From Fremontodendron californicum (lineage: Eukaryota; Streptophyta; Magnoliopsida; Malvales; Malvaceae), in contig JAULJL010000010.1 in assembly GCA_030761205.1 (NCBI GenBank), positions 32,812,022 through 32,876,021 of the forward strand: a DNA stretch of 64,000 bases, in the 5' to 3' direction. The translations under genes were made by a program, and so were the position numbers. The notes beneath the pieces were generated by a model, which ran no database searches, was not told where the DNA came from, and saw only the letters and a program-made list of their open reading frames with translations. Shown piece by piece: positions 49,550 through 63,100 of this stretch (its first letter is position 1; every line of letters begins with the position of its first letter).

Positions 49550-50455
49550 TGTAACACCCTATCCGGTAATCTACCTAAAATCCGGTAGAGTTTCCTTTCT
49601 ATGTCAACTATAACCCTCCTACAAATAACACTCAATTCATATCCTCAACCAACAATATTTTTCAATACTATTTTCACATATATCCAAGCATATTCAAAAA
49701 TTATCCATGATCAATTTATGCTCAAGTCAAAACATATTGATCTATTGTCTCATATCTTCAAATATATATAATATATTCAGAAGTAAACCTATCTCAGCAA
49801 GGTTTACTAGATAAAAACATCAAGAGACCAAATCTTCTAGAAATTTAGATATGATGCCCACCACGTCAATATACTCTTGAAGCGGAGAGTAGAGGAAGGC
49901 AGCAATCCCGACACCTAACTGTGTCCTGAAAATGAGAAATAAGAAGAGGTGAGATATATGAATATCTCAATGAGTAGACAACATTTAAAGCGTGTGAAAA
50001 CTATAATGGTAATCTGTAAAGCATAATTGACATTTTCAAAATAAATAATAATAAAACCATAATGAGTAATTCAAAGACGTAGCAAGGTTTTCAAATGTAT
50101 AACAATATTATAATATTAAATCAATGTATAAAATCTGTGAAGTAAATCAAGTTACGTATAGTTGGGCTCCAACTTACTGTCATGCATAAGAATACATCCA
50201 TGAAATAACCAGGCAATATCCATGTAGGCATACTAGTAGCCGGCCCCAAAGGCCAATACCACTATAGGACGCCCCAAAGGCATATGTGTCGCTATGATGT
50301 GCCCCCAAAAGGCAAATATAACGGGATAGGGACTCTGGAGGTGGCTCCCACCACAAAGGCGTAGCACGCAGCTCCCATACCCCAGTCTAATATCACGGAA
50401 TTGGGACTCTAGAGGTGGCTCCCGCCACAAAGGCGTAGCACGCAGCTCCCGTATA
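49550..50455 (-). mobile_element. Partial Tekay LTR
   Basis: Reverse complement of the last ~900 bp of the Tekay LTR: it starts TGTAACACCCTATCCGG (LTR end) and breaks off within the 74-bp GC-rich repeat at CAGCTCCCGTAT, directly against satellite. No internal element sequence is attached. It is a truncated LTR, not a clean solo LTR, because the other LTR end is missing. The 65-codon ORF at 50233-50430 is a chance frame through the GC-rich repeat. Confidence 0.85.
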
Positions 50456-52737
50456 CATATCTATGTAATTGTAATATATTTATGTAGTATATCTATGTAA
50501 TTGTAATATATATTACATAAATGTAATACAATTACATAGATATATTACAACAACATAACTATGTAATTATATATCTATGTAATTGTAATATATATATTAC
50601 ATAGATATATTACAATTACATAGATATATTACTATTACATAGATATATTACAATTACATAGATATATTACATATATTACATAGATGTATTACAATTACAT
50701 AAATATATTTATTACAATTAGATACATTACATAGATATATTACAATTACAATTACTGTAATATATCTATGTAATTCTAGTAATTGTAAAATATTTTTGTA
50801 ATTGTAATCTATGTAATATATCTATGTAATTGCAATATATATATATATATATAAGTAATTGTAATATCTATGTAATTGTAATATATATATATATAACTAT
50901 GTAATTCTAATATATCTAAGTAATTGCAATATATCTATGTAATTGTAATATATCTATGTAATTGTAATACATCTATGTAATTGTAATAATATATGTAATT
51001 GTAATATATCTATGTAATTGTAATATATCTATGTAATTGTAATATATCTATGTAATTGTAATATATTTATGTAATTATAATATAAACCATGAGATCATAT
51101 GCATTGAAATCTATGTAATTGTAATATATTTATGTAATTGTAATATATCTATGTAACTGTAATATATCTATTTTGTAATATATTTGTTTTTAGTAATTAC
51201 AATTACATAGTTATATTAAAACTACATAGATATATTATAATTACATAGATATATTACAATTACATAGATATATTACATATATTACATAGATGTATTACAA
51301 TTACATAAATATATCCATGTAATAAATCTATGTAATTGTAATATATTTTACATAGATATATTATAATTACATAGATAAATATATTACAAAGATATATTAC
51401 AATTACATAGATATATTACATAGATATATTTATGTAATTGTAATACATCTATGTAATATAATTACATAGATATATTACATATATTCCATAGATGTATTAT
51501 AATTACATAAATATATCTATGTAATATATCTATGTAATTGTAAGATATTTTTGTAATTGTAAAATATCTATGTAATAATATATCTATGTAATTATAATAT
51601 ATCTATGTAATATATGTAATATATCTATTAGATAGATATATTACTATAACATAGATATATATTTGTGTAATTGTAATATATACATATATTTATGTAATAT
51701 ATCTATGTAATTGTAGTATATGTATGTAATAGTAATATATCAATGTAATTGTAATATATCTATGTAATTGTAATTATGTTATTGTAATATATGTAATATA
51801 TCTATGTAATTGTATTATATTTATATAATGGTAATAATATATGTAATATATCTATGTAATTAGACATCTATGTAATTGTAATATATATATATATATATAT
51901 CTATGTAATTAGACATCTATGTAATTGTAATTGTAATATATATATATATATCTATGTAATTGTAATATATCTATGCAATTATAATATCTTTTATATTATA
52001 CATAGATATATTATAATTACATAGATATATTACAATTACTTAAATATATTATGTATCTATGTAATTGTAATATACATATATGTATATATTACAATTACAT
52101 AGATATATTACAATTACATAGATATCTTACAATTACATAGATGTATCACAATTACATAGATATATTATAATTACATAGATACATTGGATATATTACAATT
52201 ACATAGATAATATTACAATTACATAGATATATTACAATTACACAGATATATTACAATTACATAGATATTACAATTACATATATATATATATATATTACAA
52301 TTACATAGATATATTACATAGATATACTACAATTACACAGACATATTACAATTACATAGATATTACAATTACATATATATATATATATATATTACAATTA
52401 CATAGATATATTACATAGTTATACTATTACAATTATATAGATATATATATATATATATCTATGTAATTGTAATATATCTATGTAATATATGTACTATTTA
52501 TTTATGTAATTGTAATATATACCTATATCTATGTAATATATATCTATGTAATTGTAATGTATCTATGTAATATATCGATGTAATTGTAATATATCTATGT
52601 AACTGTAGTATATCTATGTAATATATCTAAGTAATTGTAATATATCTATATAATTATTATGTATCTATGTAATTCTAATATATCAATGTAATTCGAAATG
52701 TTTTCGAATTACATTGATATATTAGAATTACATAGAT
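50456..52737. repeat. 19-bp AT-rich satellite block
   Basis: Satellite. About 50550-51115 repeats the order of motifs seen at about 1022-1525, including AACCATGAGATCATATGCAT. A palindrome at about 52687-52735 is centred on CGAAATGTTTTCG and its arms read ATTAGAATTACATAGATACA; it ends at the pararetrovirus boundary. Confidence 0.9.
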
Positions 52738-52740
52738 ACA

Positions 52741-53784
52741 TTTATTTCCACACAAGCTTCAAAAGAAAAATATTTTTCTAAAAAACATTTTGAAATTTTA
52801 TGGCTAATTGAGGAAGGTTTTAATTATCAAAATCCCTATCAAATTATTAATCATGTTTTTAATGGATGGCATTTCCAGCCATTAGATTTATCAAAACCTC
52901 AATTATTCTATGAAAATATTTTGATTGAAACAGGTTCTGCCCTCTTCAAACATTACCCTGCCAAAGAGAATCCAAATTCAATCACACATTCCACATGCCA
53001 AATACTCCGAGTTCTCTCCCCAACTCAGTGGGGAATTCCACCAAACTCACCCAGAAAATTTCCTGCACAATTCACTACAAAATTAAACCATTCTGGTTCC
53101 TTCAATTACTGGGATTATCTACAAGCCTGGTACAAAACCTTTTTCCTCCAAAATGAAAATAACCGTCATTCATGGTTATTATTTTTCAAATACAATACCC
53201 AATATACTTTTCCAAATTGGTTCTCTCACTGGTGGAAATGGTTTGGACCACTCAGAGAAATCTTACCACCATCAGTAGACAAAGCTTACCAATGTTTTCT
53301 GGACAATTTCCAGTCAACAGACAATATCCATCCATCAATTCATTTTTCATCAAAATTTTATCTTTCATGGATAACTTCATGGGAATACAAGATCACAACT
53401 GACCCAGAAACAAATGGTCCTCAAGTATCCAGACATTTCAACACAAAATGGTGGGACAAATTCCAGACAGACAAGATCACTGCCCAAAATGTCCTGCAAT
53501 GGTTCGACAAAAATCCAAAATTCTGTATCAAAGGAACTAGGCCAGATACTGCCCAATTCCTCCAAGCAAAATCAAATGCCAGCACCTTGCTAGCACAGGC
53601 AAAAACAAAAGATGAATACAAACAGATCATGAAGCAAATTCTGGCATCTGTTGATTCAGAAGAAGAACAAGATGAAGAACAAGATGAAGAAGCAAGTTCC
53701 AGTTCAACTCCATCTGTCAATCTAGGAAACGACAATGAAGATGACTGTTTTGGAATTTTCCCTCCAATTCCAAAAAAGAAATGA
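52741..53784 (+). pseudogene. Pararetrovirus ORF, C-terminal part (possibly florendovirus ORF2)
   Basis: Open frame from the satellite boundary to TGA at 53782-53784. No ATG is seen, and the first 60 codons upstream of 52921 are also open, so the N-terminus is truncated. The protein is rich in tryptophan and aromatic residues (FNYWDYLQAWYKTFFLQNEN, then WFSHWWKWFGPLREILP) and ends in an acidic, glutamate-rich and serine-rich tail. Such proteins are common in endogenous caulimovirid loci of flowering plants. It lies just before the viral promoter, the place of the extra ORF2 of florendoviruses. Its function is unknown. The assignment rests on recall of this protein type plus the adjacent viral promoter and RT. 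Confidence 0.6.
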
Positions 53785-53802
53785 TGATTATCGACAAAAA
53801 GG

Positions 53803-53900
53803 GTGACAGCTGACAAAAGCAAAAAAGTGACAGCTGACAAAAGCAACCGAAAGCAAAAAAGTGACAGACAGCTGACAAAAGCAACCGAAAGCAAAAAGCA
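53803..53900 (+). promoter_or_regulatory. Repeated GTGACAGCTGACAAAAGC enhancer-like motifs
   Basis: GTGACAGCTGACAAAAGC and close variants occur three times in about 90 bp, separated by AACCGAAAGCAAAAA. Tandem TGAC motifs resemble the as-1-type activator of caulimovirus promoters. They lie 125-220 bp upstream of the TATA box. Confidence 0.55.
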
Positions 53901-54025
53901 AAAGCCTCAACAAAATCATCACTCTGCCAAAAGAAAAGCCAAAAGCAAAGAATCCAAAGCTGAAAAGCAATCCGGTTTCCCCAAATGTACTTCAAATGAA
54001 ATTCAAATGTAACTTAGAACTCCAT

Positions 54026-54032
54026 TATATAA
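54026..54032 (+). promoter_or_regulatory. TATA box of viral pregenomic promoter
   Basis: ATTATATAAGGAGTATTC resembles the TATATAAGGAAG context of caulimovirus full-length transcript promoters. The following ~230 bp are an ORF-free leader with CTCAATTT and TTCAATTC repeats. Confidence 0.7.
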
Positions 54033-54266
54033 GGAGTATTCTGAGACTTAGAAAGCATTCGAAAGTTTTAGCAAGTTTAAGATACTGTGAGAATTCTCTG
54101 TAATCTTCAGTTTCTTATTTTGTAATTTCGTTTCACAAATCAATATCAGTTTTCAATTTCTCAATTCAAATTTCTCAATTTCAATTCAAAAATTTATTTT
54201 AATTCCCTTGTCTTTCAATTTTAATTTGAGTTTTGTTTTAATTCTCCAAAGATCCCGGGAGCTTTT

Positions 54267-55736
54267 GACAGTACTGTAATTTTGCTGAGCAGGGTTCCAA
54301 TGTTTAGATGTGTATTGGATAACTTGTGTTTTACCATTATGAATTTGTTTTAATATTCCTCCATATCCTAATTCAGAAGCATCTGTTTCTACTATTTTTT
54401 GGGCTGTAGGATTGGCTAAGTGTAAACAAGGGATTTCTTGGATTTGGGCTTTTATTTTTTGAACTAATTTGGTATGGGCTTCAGTCCATTTTGGTGGATT
54501 CTTTTTTAGTCTATCATGTAAAGGTTTGCATAATTTGTTAATGTCAGGGTAGAAATCCAGTACATAATTTAGACTACCTAGAAATCTTTGAAGTTGGTTT
54601 TTGTCAAGAATTTGGTCAGGAAATTTATCAGCAAAGGCTATGGATCTTTCTATTGGTGTTATTGTTCCTTGGGTAATGTACTGACCTAGGAATCGAATCC
54701 GTGTTTGGAAAAGATTGATTTTCGTTTTAGATAGGACTAATCCATTTTGTTTAATAATTTTAATGAAAATATTTAAATGTTTGTAATGTTGTTCTAAATT
54801 GGATGAAAAAATTAATACATCATCTATGTAAACAATTGTGAATTGAGAATAAGGATTGAATATTTCATTCATTATTCTTTGAAATTCTGAAGGGGCGTTT
54901 TTTAAACCAAAAGGCATAACATTCCATTCATATTGACCAAAAGGGACTGTGAAAGCAGTTTTGTATCTTTGATTTTCTTGAATCTGTATTTGCCAAAATC
55001 CTGATTTCATATCAAATTTTGAGAAAATATTTGCATTGTTTAGTTTTTGAAGTAAATCTCTTTTATTAGGTATTGGATATCTAATCCATCTTAATACTTT
55101 GTTCAAAGGTTTATAATTTATTACCAGTCTTGGTGTTCCTCTTTCAATTTCAGCATTTTTTATAACATAGAATGCAGAACAACTCCATGGTGATTTACTT
55201 TTTCTTATTAAGCCTTTGTTTTCTAAATCTTTGATTTCTTGTCGACAAATTTGTTCCATTTCAGGATTCATTTGAATAGGCCTTGCTTTTGTTGGGATTT
55301 CTTTTTCGTTAAATTCTTTCTCATAAGGTAAATCAACAACATGTTTTTTCCTTTCCCAAAATGCATTAGGAATCTCAGAACATATTGTAGATTCAATTTC
55401 TTTTTGTAAATTTTTTATCTTGTTAATATTCTGTGGTTCTTGTAATTGTTTTTCAATTCTTTTTAAAGATATGTCTTCTTTTAAATAATCAATTTGTTTT
55501 TCTTTGTTTTTTATTAACAAATTTATTTGTTGATTTTGAATTGATAAACCTTTGAGTAAATTGATATTTCTTTTCTTAGATTTTTCAGCAAATTTAAAAG
55601 AAACTATTGTTCCTAGAATGTTTGCGGAGATATCTTTTCTTGATATTGTATAAGGTTCTAATAAATTAATAAAAGGAATTCCTAATATTACATCTTGCAT
55701 TATATTTTTAATTAATAAAAAAGGAGTTTTAATTTG
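54267..55736 (-). pseudogene. Pararetrovirus protease end, reverse transcriptase and partial RNase H
   Basis: Frame open from the satellite boundary (55736) to the inversion point. It then continues by chance into leader sequence to 54186 (residues after NYSTV are not viral protein). It starts inside the protease (QDVILGIPFI is a typical C-terminal protease motif). RT carries WSCSAFYVIKN, PRLVINYKPLN and GQYEWNVMPFGLKNAPSEFQ, and the catalytic motif YIDDVLIFSS at ~290-299 counted from 55700. RNase H begins ETDASELGYGG at ~433 and breaks off after QNYSTV. The sequence is closest in style to florendovirus/petuvirus RTs of Caulimoviridae. The RT domain itself shows no stop codon, unusual for an old insertion, but protease start, RNase H end and all upstream domains are lost. 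Confidence 0.8.
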
Positions 55737-57517
55737 ATATATATATTACAATTGTAATAGTATATGTAATTGTAATATATATATATATTACATAGATATA
55801 TTACAGTTAAACAGATATATTATAATTACATAGATAAATAAATTTATGTAGTACAATTATATTACATAGATATACAATTACATAGACAATTACATAGATA
55901 AATATATTTACTACAATTACAATTATATTACATAAATATATCTATGTAATATATGTATATATTTATGTAATTGTAATATATTACATAGATATATTATATT
56001 ATAATAAATTACATAGATGTATTACATATATTTATGTAATTGTAATATATCTATGTAATTGTAATATATTTAATAGTGTTAATGTAATATATCTATGTAA
56101 TTGTAATATATTTAATAGTGTTAATGTAATATATCTAAGTAATTGTAATATATATATATATATATATATATATCTATGTAATATATTACAATTACATAGA
56201 TATATTATAATTACATAGATATATTACAATTACATAGATATACTTCAGTTATATTACAATTACATAGATATATTACATAGATATATTACAATTACATATA
56301 TTTATTATAATTACATAAATATATTACAATTACATAAATACATATTACAATTACACAAATATTATAGTTACATAGATAATATATTACACAAATACATAGA
56401 TATATATTTATTACATAGATATATATTTGTGTAATTGTAATATATACATTACAACTACATAGATATATTACAATTACATAAATATATTTATTACAATTAC
56501 ATAGATATATTGCAATTGCATTGATATATATTACAATTACCTAGATATATTACAATTACATAAATATATTATTACAATTATATATTATAATTACATAGAT
56601 ATATTAGAATTACATAGATACATAGATATTACATGTATATAATTACATAGATATATTACAATTACATAAATATATTTATGTAATTGTAATACATCTATGT
56701 AATATATGTAATATATCTATGTAATTGTAATATATCTATGTAATATATTTATCTATGTAATCACAATATATCTATGTAGTTTTAATATATCTATATAATT
56801 GTAATTACTAAAAACAAATATATTACAAAATAGATATATTACAGTTACATAGATATATTACAATTACATAAATATATTACAATTACATAGATTTCAATGC
56901 ATGTTATCTCATGGTTTATATTATAATTACATAAATATATTACAATTACATAGATATATTACAATTACATATATTATTACAATTACATAGATGTATTACA
57001 ATTACATAGATATATTACAATTACATAGATATATTACAATTACTTAGATATATTACAATTACATAGATATATATATATATATATATATATTACAATTACA
57101 TAGATATTACAATTACTTATATATATATATGTATATTACAATTTCATAGATATATTACATACATATATTACAATTACAAAAATATATTACGGTTACATAG
57201 ATATATTAAATTACTTAAAACATTAGAATTACATAGATATATTACAGTAATTGTAATTGTAATATATCTATTTAATGTATCTAATTGTAATAAATATATT
57301 TATGTAATTGTAATACATCTATGTAATATATGTAATATATCTATGTAATTGTAATATATCTATGTAATATATATATTACAATTACATAGATATGTAGTTG
57401 TAATATATCTATGTAATTGTAATATATTTATGTAATATATATTACAATTACATAGATATACTATATCAATATATTACAATTACATAGGTATATTACAATT
57501 ACATAGATATTACATAG
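55737..57517. repeat. 19-bp AT-rich satellite block
   Basis: Satellite. About 56880-57330 is an inverted counterpart of the array segments at about 1022-1520 and 50550-51115: the motif CATGAGAT...ATGCATTGAAATC appears here reversed at about 56893-56917. No genes seen. Confidence 0.9.
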
Positions 57518-57695
57518 CACTACAAACAAATTGCCATATACTGACACTTAGTTATACTGACGGTAGAAATCCGTAGGTAAAAAGGATCTTTAGCGACATA
57601 TTTTTGGTACCGTCAGAATATATGTAACATATACCGACGCTTCATTTATTAGTCGCTATAGATATATCTATACCGGCGGTTGATGAGAAACCGTC
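57518..57695. mobile_element. CACTA transposon terminus, interrupted
   Basis: Begins CACTACAAACAAATTGCC, the terminal motif of CACTA (En/Spm) DNA transposons, preceded by TAG. It then contains subterminal-type motifs (GACGGTAG, ACCGTC, ACCGACGC, ACCGGCGG). It ends at the LTR of the next Tekay element, which inserted into it. The rest of the transposon would lie beyond that element, outside the window. CCGTC (57691-57695) should be the target duplication. Confidence 0.65.
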
Positions 57696-60160
57696 TGTAA
57701 CACCCTGTCCGGATAATCTACCTAAAATCCGGCAGAGTTTCCTTTCTATCTCAACTATAACCCTCCTGCAAATAACACTCAATTTTATATCCTCAACCAG
57801 CAGTATTTCTCAATACTATTACCACATATATCCATGCATATTCAAAAATTATTCATGATCAATTTATGCTCAAATCAAAACATATTGATCTATTGTCTCA
57901 TATCTTCAAATATATACAATATATCTAGAAATAAACCTATCTCAGCAAGGTTTACTAGATAAAAACATCAAAAGACCAAATCTTCTAGAAATTTAGATAT
58001 GATGCCCACCACGTCAATATATTCTTGAAGCGGAGAGTAGAGGAAGGCAGCAATCCCGACACCTAAGTGTGTCCTAAAAATGAGAAATAAGGGGAGGTGA
58101 GATATATGAATATCTCAATGAGTAGACAACATTTAAAGCGTGTGAAAACCATAATGGAAATCTGTAAAGTATAATTGACATTTTCAAAATAAATAATAAT
58201 AAAACCATAATAAGTAATTCAAAGACGTAGCAAGCTTTTCAAATGTATAACAATATTACATCAATGAATAAAATCCATAAAGTAATTCAAGTTTCGTATA
58301 ATTGGGCTCCAACTTTCTGTCATGCACAAGAATACATCCATGAAATAACCAGGCAACATCCATGTAGGCATACTAGTAGCCGGCCCCAAAGGCCAATACC
58401 ACCATAGGACGCCCCAAAGGCATATGTGTCGCTATGATGTGCCCCCAAAAGGCAAATATAACGGGATAGGGACTCTGGAGGTGGCTCCCACCATAAAGGC
58501 GTAGCACGCAGCTCCCAAACCCCAGTCTAATATCACGGAATAGGGACTCTGGAGGTGGCTCCCGCAACAAAGGCGTAGCACGCAGCTCCGTATTCCGGTC
58601 TAATATCACGGAATGGGGACTCTGGAGGTGGCTCCCGCCACAGAGGCGTAGCACGCAGCTCCCGTATTCCGGTCAAGGAAATAATCTCATACATTAAGTC
58701 AGGTGGAGCCAAAACCATGTACGTCAAATTCTATGTAAAATCATATTTCATAAATCAACCAACTTACTCGATATAATATTTCTTGAAATAAAAATACTTT
58801 AATAACAAATCAATTCATATGATTAAATATTGTATATACCTTTAATACGTAAAATAAATATTATGTAAAAAAATATATAATTATAATTAAAAATATTTCA
58901 AATAACTATAGTTGTTGTCTACTCACAATCCTTTGGATGATCTCACTGTACACCTCGACCTGAAACTTCGGGATCCACAGGTGACGTCGGATCTACGTGG
59001 CCTAGAGATTAACAATAATTAGTATCTATACATGCTCAAAGCATTACACAATTTTGAATGTAACTTAAGTCCCATAAATCTACCCCATATACTAATTTCT
59101 CATACTCAAAACAACATATTCTTAATTTTTAATATCATTTCCATAATCATTTTCTCCATAATTCAACTCCATAATCATGTCCTTATCAAATTCGTTTCTA
59201 GTATTCCATGCCTTAGAGATTTTCATAATCCATAACCATCATTTGATACTATATTTCTCTTAGGCAATAAATTCCTTAATATCAAGTTAGATTAGAAAAT
59301 CATAACTTGAGTTTGGTAAGGAATTTGGAAGTGATCCCAATTGTTTTATTTCAACCAATATATCTAATTTATGAATAAAATAACTAACTTATACAACTAG
59401 AACAAAATTTTGATCAAATTTGATAAATCCCGAAACCATGCTGAAACAGAGATCAACACAGAACAGTAAACTTCACCGAATTTTATCTTTTTAACCGCTT
59501 ATCGGTTTTGGGTGATTCAAAAACCAAAATTCTCATATTGAAGTCTAGTTTCTAGGAAAAATATCAAAAAAATACAAACCCTAATTTACCGAACCCAGAA
59601 AATCCGAACAGCAAGCATGCTCAGTTTCCCCTGTTTTGCTTTTTCTTCCCATTTTCTTGTTCATGCTTTCAAATCCTTTTAATTCTTACCAAGAATGAGT
59701 AAAATTCATACTTAATAGATGGATTTCAGACCTTAACATGTTTATGGAGCTAAGATCTTAGCATGCCCTAGTAGAATATCTAAAGAAAATGAAGAATTTA
59801 TCAAGAAACTAACCTTGGATGTAATTATTGTTGAGATTTTTGGTTGAGTTGTTTGAAGAGAATTTTTGAGAGAGAGGGATGTTGGGAGCTGCTGCCACTT
59901 GAAGAAGGGAATGAAAATGTCTAGGGATTTCGGGAGAGAAAGATGAATAAGTGATATTTTTCTTGTTTTTGGGATAATTGCATATTAGTCCCTCAACTTT
60001 TTATAAATAACCATTAAGCCCCTAAACTTTTTTAATATGTTCATTTTGATCCTTTCTTCTTTTATTTCCTTCACTTATAACTTCTTACCAATTTTCAAGT
60101 TCGTCCTTAAAATTTTCGGGATTTAACTTTACATGATTATACGTAACCTCGGTTGTTACA
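57696..60160 (-). repeat. 3' LTR of minus-strand Tekay element
   Basis: 2465 bp; plus-strand ends TGTAACACCCTGTCC and CTCGGTTGTTACA. It contains three copies of the 74-bp GC-rich repeat at about 58470-58680 with small indels. It is followed by ACTTACCCCCCAT, the complement of the polypurine tract. Confidence 0.9.
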
Positions 60161-60195
60161 ACTTACCCCCCATAGAAAAATTTCGTCCTCGAAAT

Positions 60196-63100
60196 TTACT
60201 TACCAACTTGATTGAATAAGTGAGGATATTGAGTCTGCATATCTTCCTCCCTTTCCCATGTAGCTTCTTCGTATAAATGATTCCTCCAAAGAACTTTCAC
60301 TAATGGAATAGTCTTAGTCCTTAGAACTTGGTCCCTTCTATCCAAAATCTCAACCGGCTGCTCTTCATAAGTTAAGTTTTCCTCAATTTCCATAGGCAAA
60401 TCCTTCAATATATGTGAAGAATCGAAAATGTACTTTCGGAGCATGGAAACATGGAACACATTATGAATTCGTGACAATTCTTCTGGTAAGGCCAATCTAT
60501 AAGCAACTGGGCCAATCCGTTCAATGATCTCATACGGCCCTATATATCGAGGGCCCAACTTTCCTCGTCTTCCAAACCGGATTACTCCTTTCCAAGGAGT
60601 CACTTTTAAAAACACCATATCACCAATTTCAAACTCTAAATCTTTTCTCCGATTATCTGCATAGCTCTTTTGTCGATCTTGAGCTATTTTTATCTTTTCC
60701 CGAATTACCTTAACTTTGTCTGCAGTCATCATAACAATTTCTGGACCTAGTAATTTCCTTTCATCTGTATCATCCCAACACACTGGAGTTCTACACTTTC
60801 TTCCATACAAAGCTTCAAACGGAGCCATGTCGATACTGGACTGATAACTATTGTTATACGCAAACTCTGCTAGGGGCAAGTGTTCATCCCAGTTTCCTTT
60901 GAATTCCATAATACAAGATCTGAGCATATCTTCCAAAATTTGAATTGTCCGTTCAGATTGTCCATCTGTCTGAGGATGAAAAGTAGTACTGAACTTGAGT
61001 TTAGTGCCCATAGCATTCTGCAAACTTGGCCAAAATCGAGATGTGAATCGGGGGTCTCGATCAGATACAATCGATACTGGGGCACCATGTAACCTAACAA
61101 TTTCATTCACATAAAGTTTAGCCAATCTTTCCATGGAAAAAGTCTTCTTAACTGGCAAAAAGTGAGCTGATTTTGTCAGACGATCAACAATCACCCAAAT
61201 ACTATCATAACCAGACTGTGTTCTTGGTAATCCCGAAACGAAATCCATAGCAATATCTTCCCATTTCCATTGAGGAATAGGTAGAGGGTTCAATTTCCCA
61301 GAAGGTTTTTGATGCTCGGCTTTAATTTGTTGGCATACCAAGCATCTAGAAACAAACTCAGCTATGTCTCGTTTCATACCTTGCCACCAATAATGTTCTT
61401 TTAAGGTTCGATACATCTTCACGCTACCGGGATGTAACGCATATGGTGCATTATGAGCTTCCTCCAAAATCACCTTTCGGAGTTCTTTATCCTGAGGCAC
61501 ACAAAGCCTATTTCTCATTATCAGTACATCATCATCCTTTAATTGATAGTGAGTCCTCACACCATCCCTTACTTCTTGTTTTAACTTTACCAGCATAGGG
61601 TCATTATTTTGTGCTTCACGTATCCAATCAATATGAATCGGTTTAACCTTCAAGTGGGCTATCAAGAGATCATTCTCATCAATCATCAATTCTAAAGGTA
61701 AAGACTTCAAATCATTTTATAAGGATTTTTGAATTGCTCGGATATGAGCAAGAGAACTAGAAGACTTTCTACTAAGAGCATCGACCACTACATTGGCCTT
61801 TCCTAGGTGATAGTCAATTACACAGTCATAATCTTTTATCAATTCCAACCATCTCCGTTGCCTCAAATTTAATTCTTTCTGATCCATCAGATATTTCAGA
61901 CTCTTATGATCAGTGTAGATTGTACATTTTTCTCCAAATAAATAATGCCTCCAAATTTTTAGTGCAAACACCACTGCCGCCAACTCCAAATCATGAGTGG
62001 GATAGTTTTGATCATGCTGTTTCAGTTTTCGAGAAGTATAAGCTATCACCTTCCCATGTTGCATCAAAATGCAACCCAAACCTCGCCTCGAGGCATCACT
62101 GTATACCACAAAGCTTCCAGTCCTTGAGCTCTTGGAAAGCTTACTCACATTCATCAGTCCACTCAAACTTAGCATGCTTCCTTGTTAATTTTGACAAAGG
62201 AGAGGCAATCATGGAAAATCCTTCCACGAATCTTCGATAGTACCCTGCCAATCCGAGAAAGCTCCTAACTTCTGTGACATTAGTGGGTCTTTTCCAAGCA
62301 ACTACAGCTTCTATCTTTTGTGGATCCACAAAAATCCCTTCCTTAGATACTACATGACCAAGGAATGCTACTTTGTCTAGCCAGAATTCACACTTGAAAA
62401 ATTTAGCATAAAGTTGCTTTTCACGCATAGTCTGCAACACCGTTCTCAAATGGCTTACATGATCATTCTTATTCCTGGAATAAACTAGGATGTCATCGAT
62501 GAAAACAATAACAAACTTATCTAAGTAGGGTCGAAACACCCTATTCATCAAATCCATAAAGACTGCAGGTGCATTAGTTAGCCCAAAAGGCATAACTAAG
62601 AATTCATAATGACCATATCGAGTTCTAAAAGCAGTCTTTGGAATATCAGATTCTTTAATCTTCAATTGATGATAACCCGATCTTAGGTCTATTTTGGAGA
62701 ACACACTCGCACCTTGCAACTGATCAAACAAGTCATCAATCCTTGGCAAAGGATACTTATTCTTAATGGTGACCTTGTTCAATTGCCGGTAGTCGATACA
62801 CAATCGTAAAGATCCATCCTTTTTCTTTACAAATAAAACCGGTGCTCCCCAAGGTGAAGTACTAGGCCGAATGAAACCTTTGTCAACTAGGTCTTGCAAC
62901 TGCACTTTCAATTCCTTTAGCTCCGAAGGTGCCATTCTATAGGGTGCCTGAGAAATAGGAGCACTGCCAGGGATTAAGTCAATAGTAAACTCCAATTCCC
63001 TGTCAGGAGGTAAACCGACCAATTCTTCAGGAAAGATCTCAGGAAACTCTTTGACCACAGGTATAGTTTCCAACTTTGCCTCATGTATGTCTTTGTTAAT

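Larger units (their letters stand above)
52738..55736. mobile_element. Rearranged endogenous pararetrovirus (florendovirus-like Caulimoviridae)
   Basis: About 3 kb of old viral sequence in satellite. The left part (52738-54266) is on the plus strand: the end of an ORF, a promoter and an untranslated leader. The right part (54267-55736) is on the minus strand and holds the end of protease, RT and the start of RNase H. The two meet tail to tail near 54266, so the copy is internally inverted and most of the genome is absent. It cannot yield a virus. Confidence 0.8.

Noticed and set aside
49550..50455. Solo LTR
   Set aside because: Only one LTR end is present; the other side stops inside the GC-rich repeat, so it is a truncated fragment.
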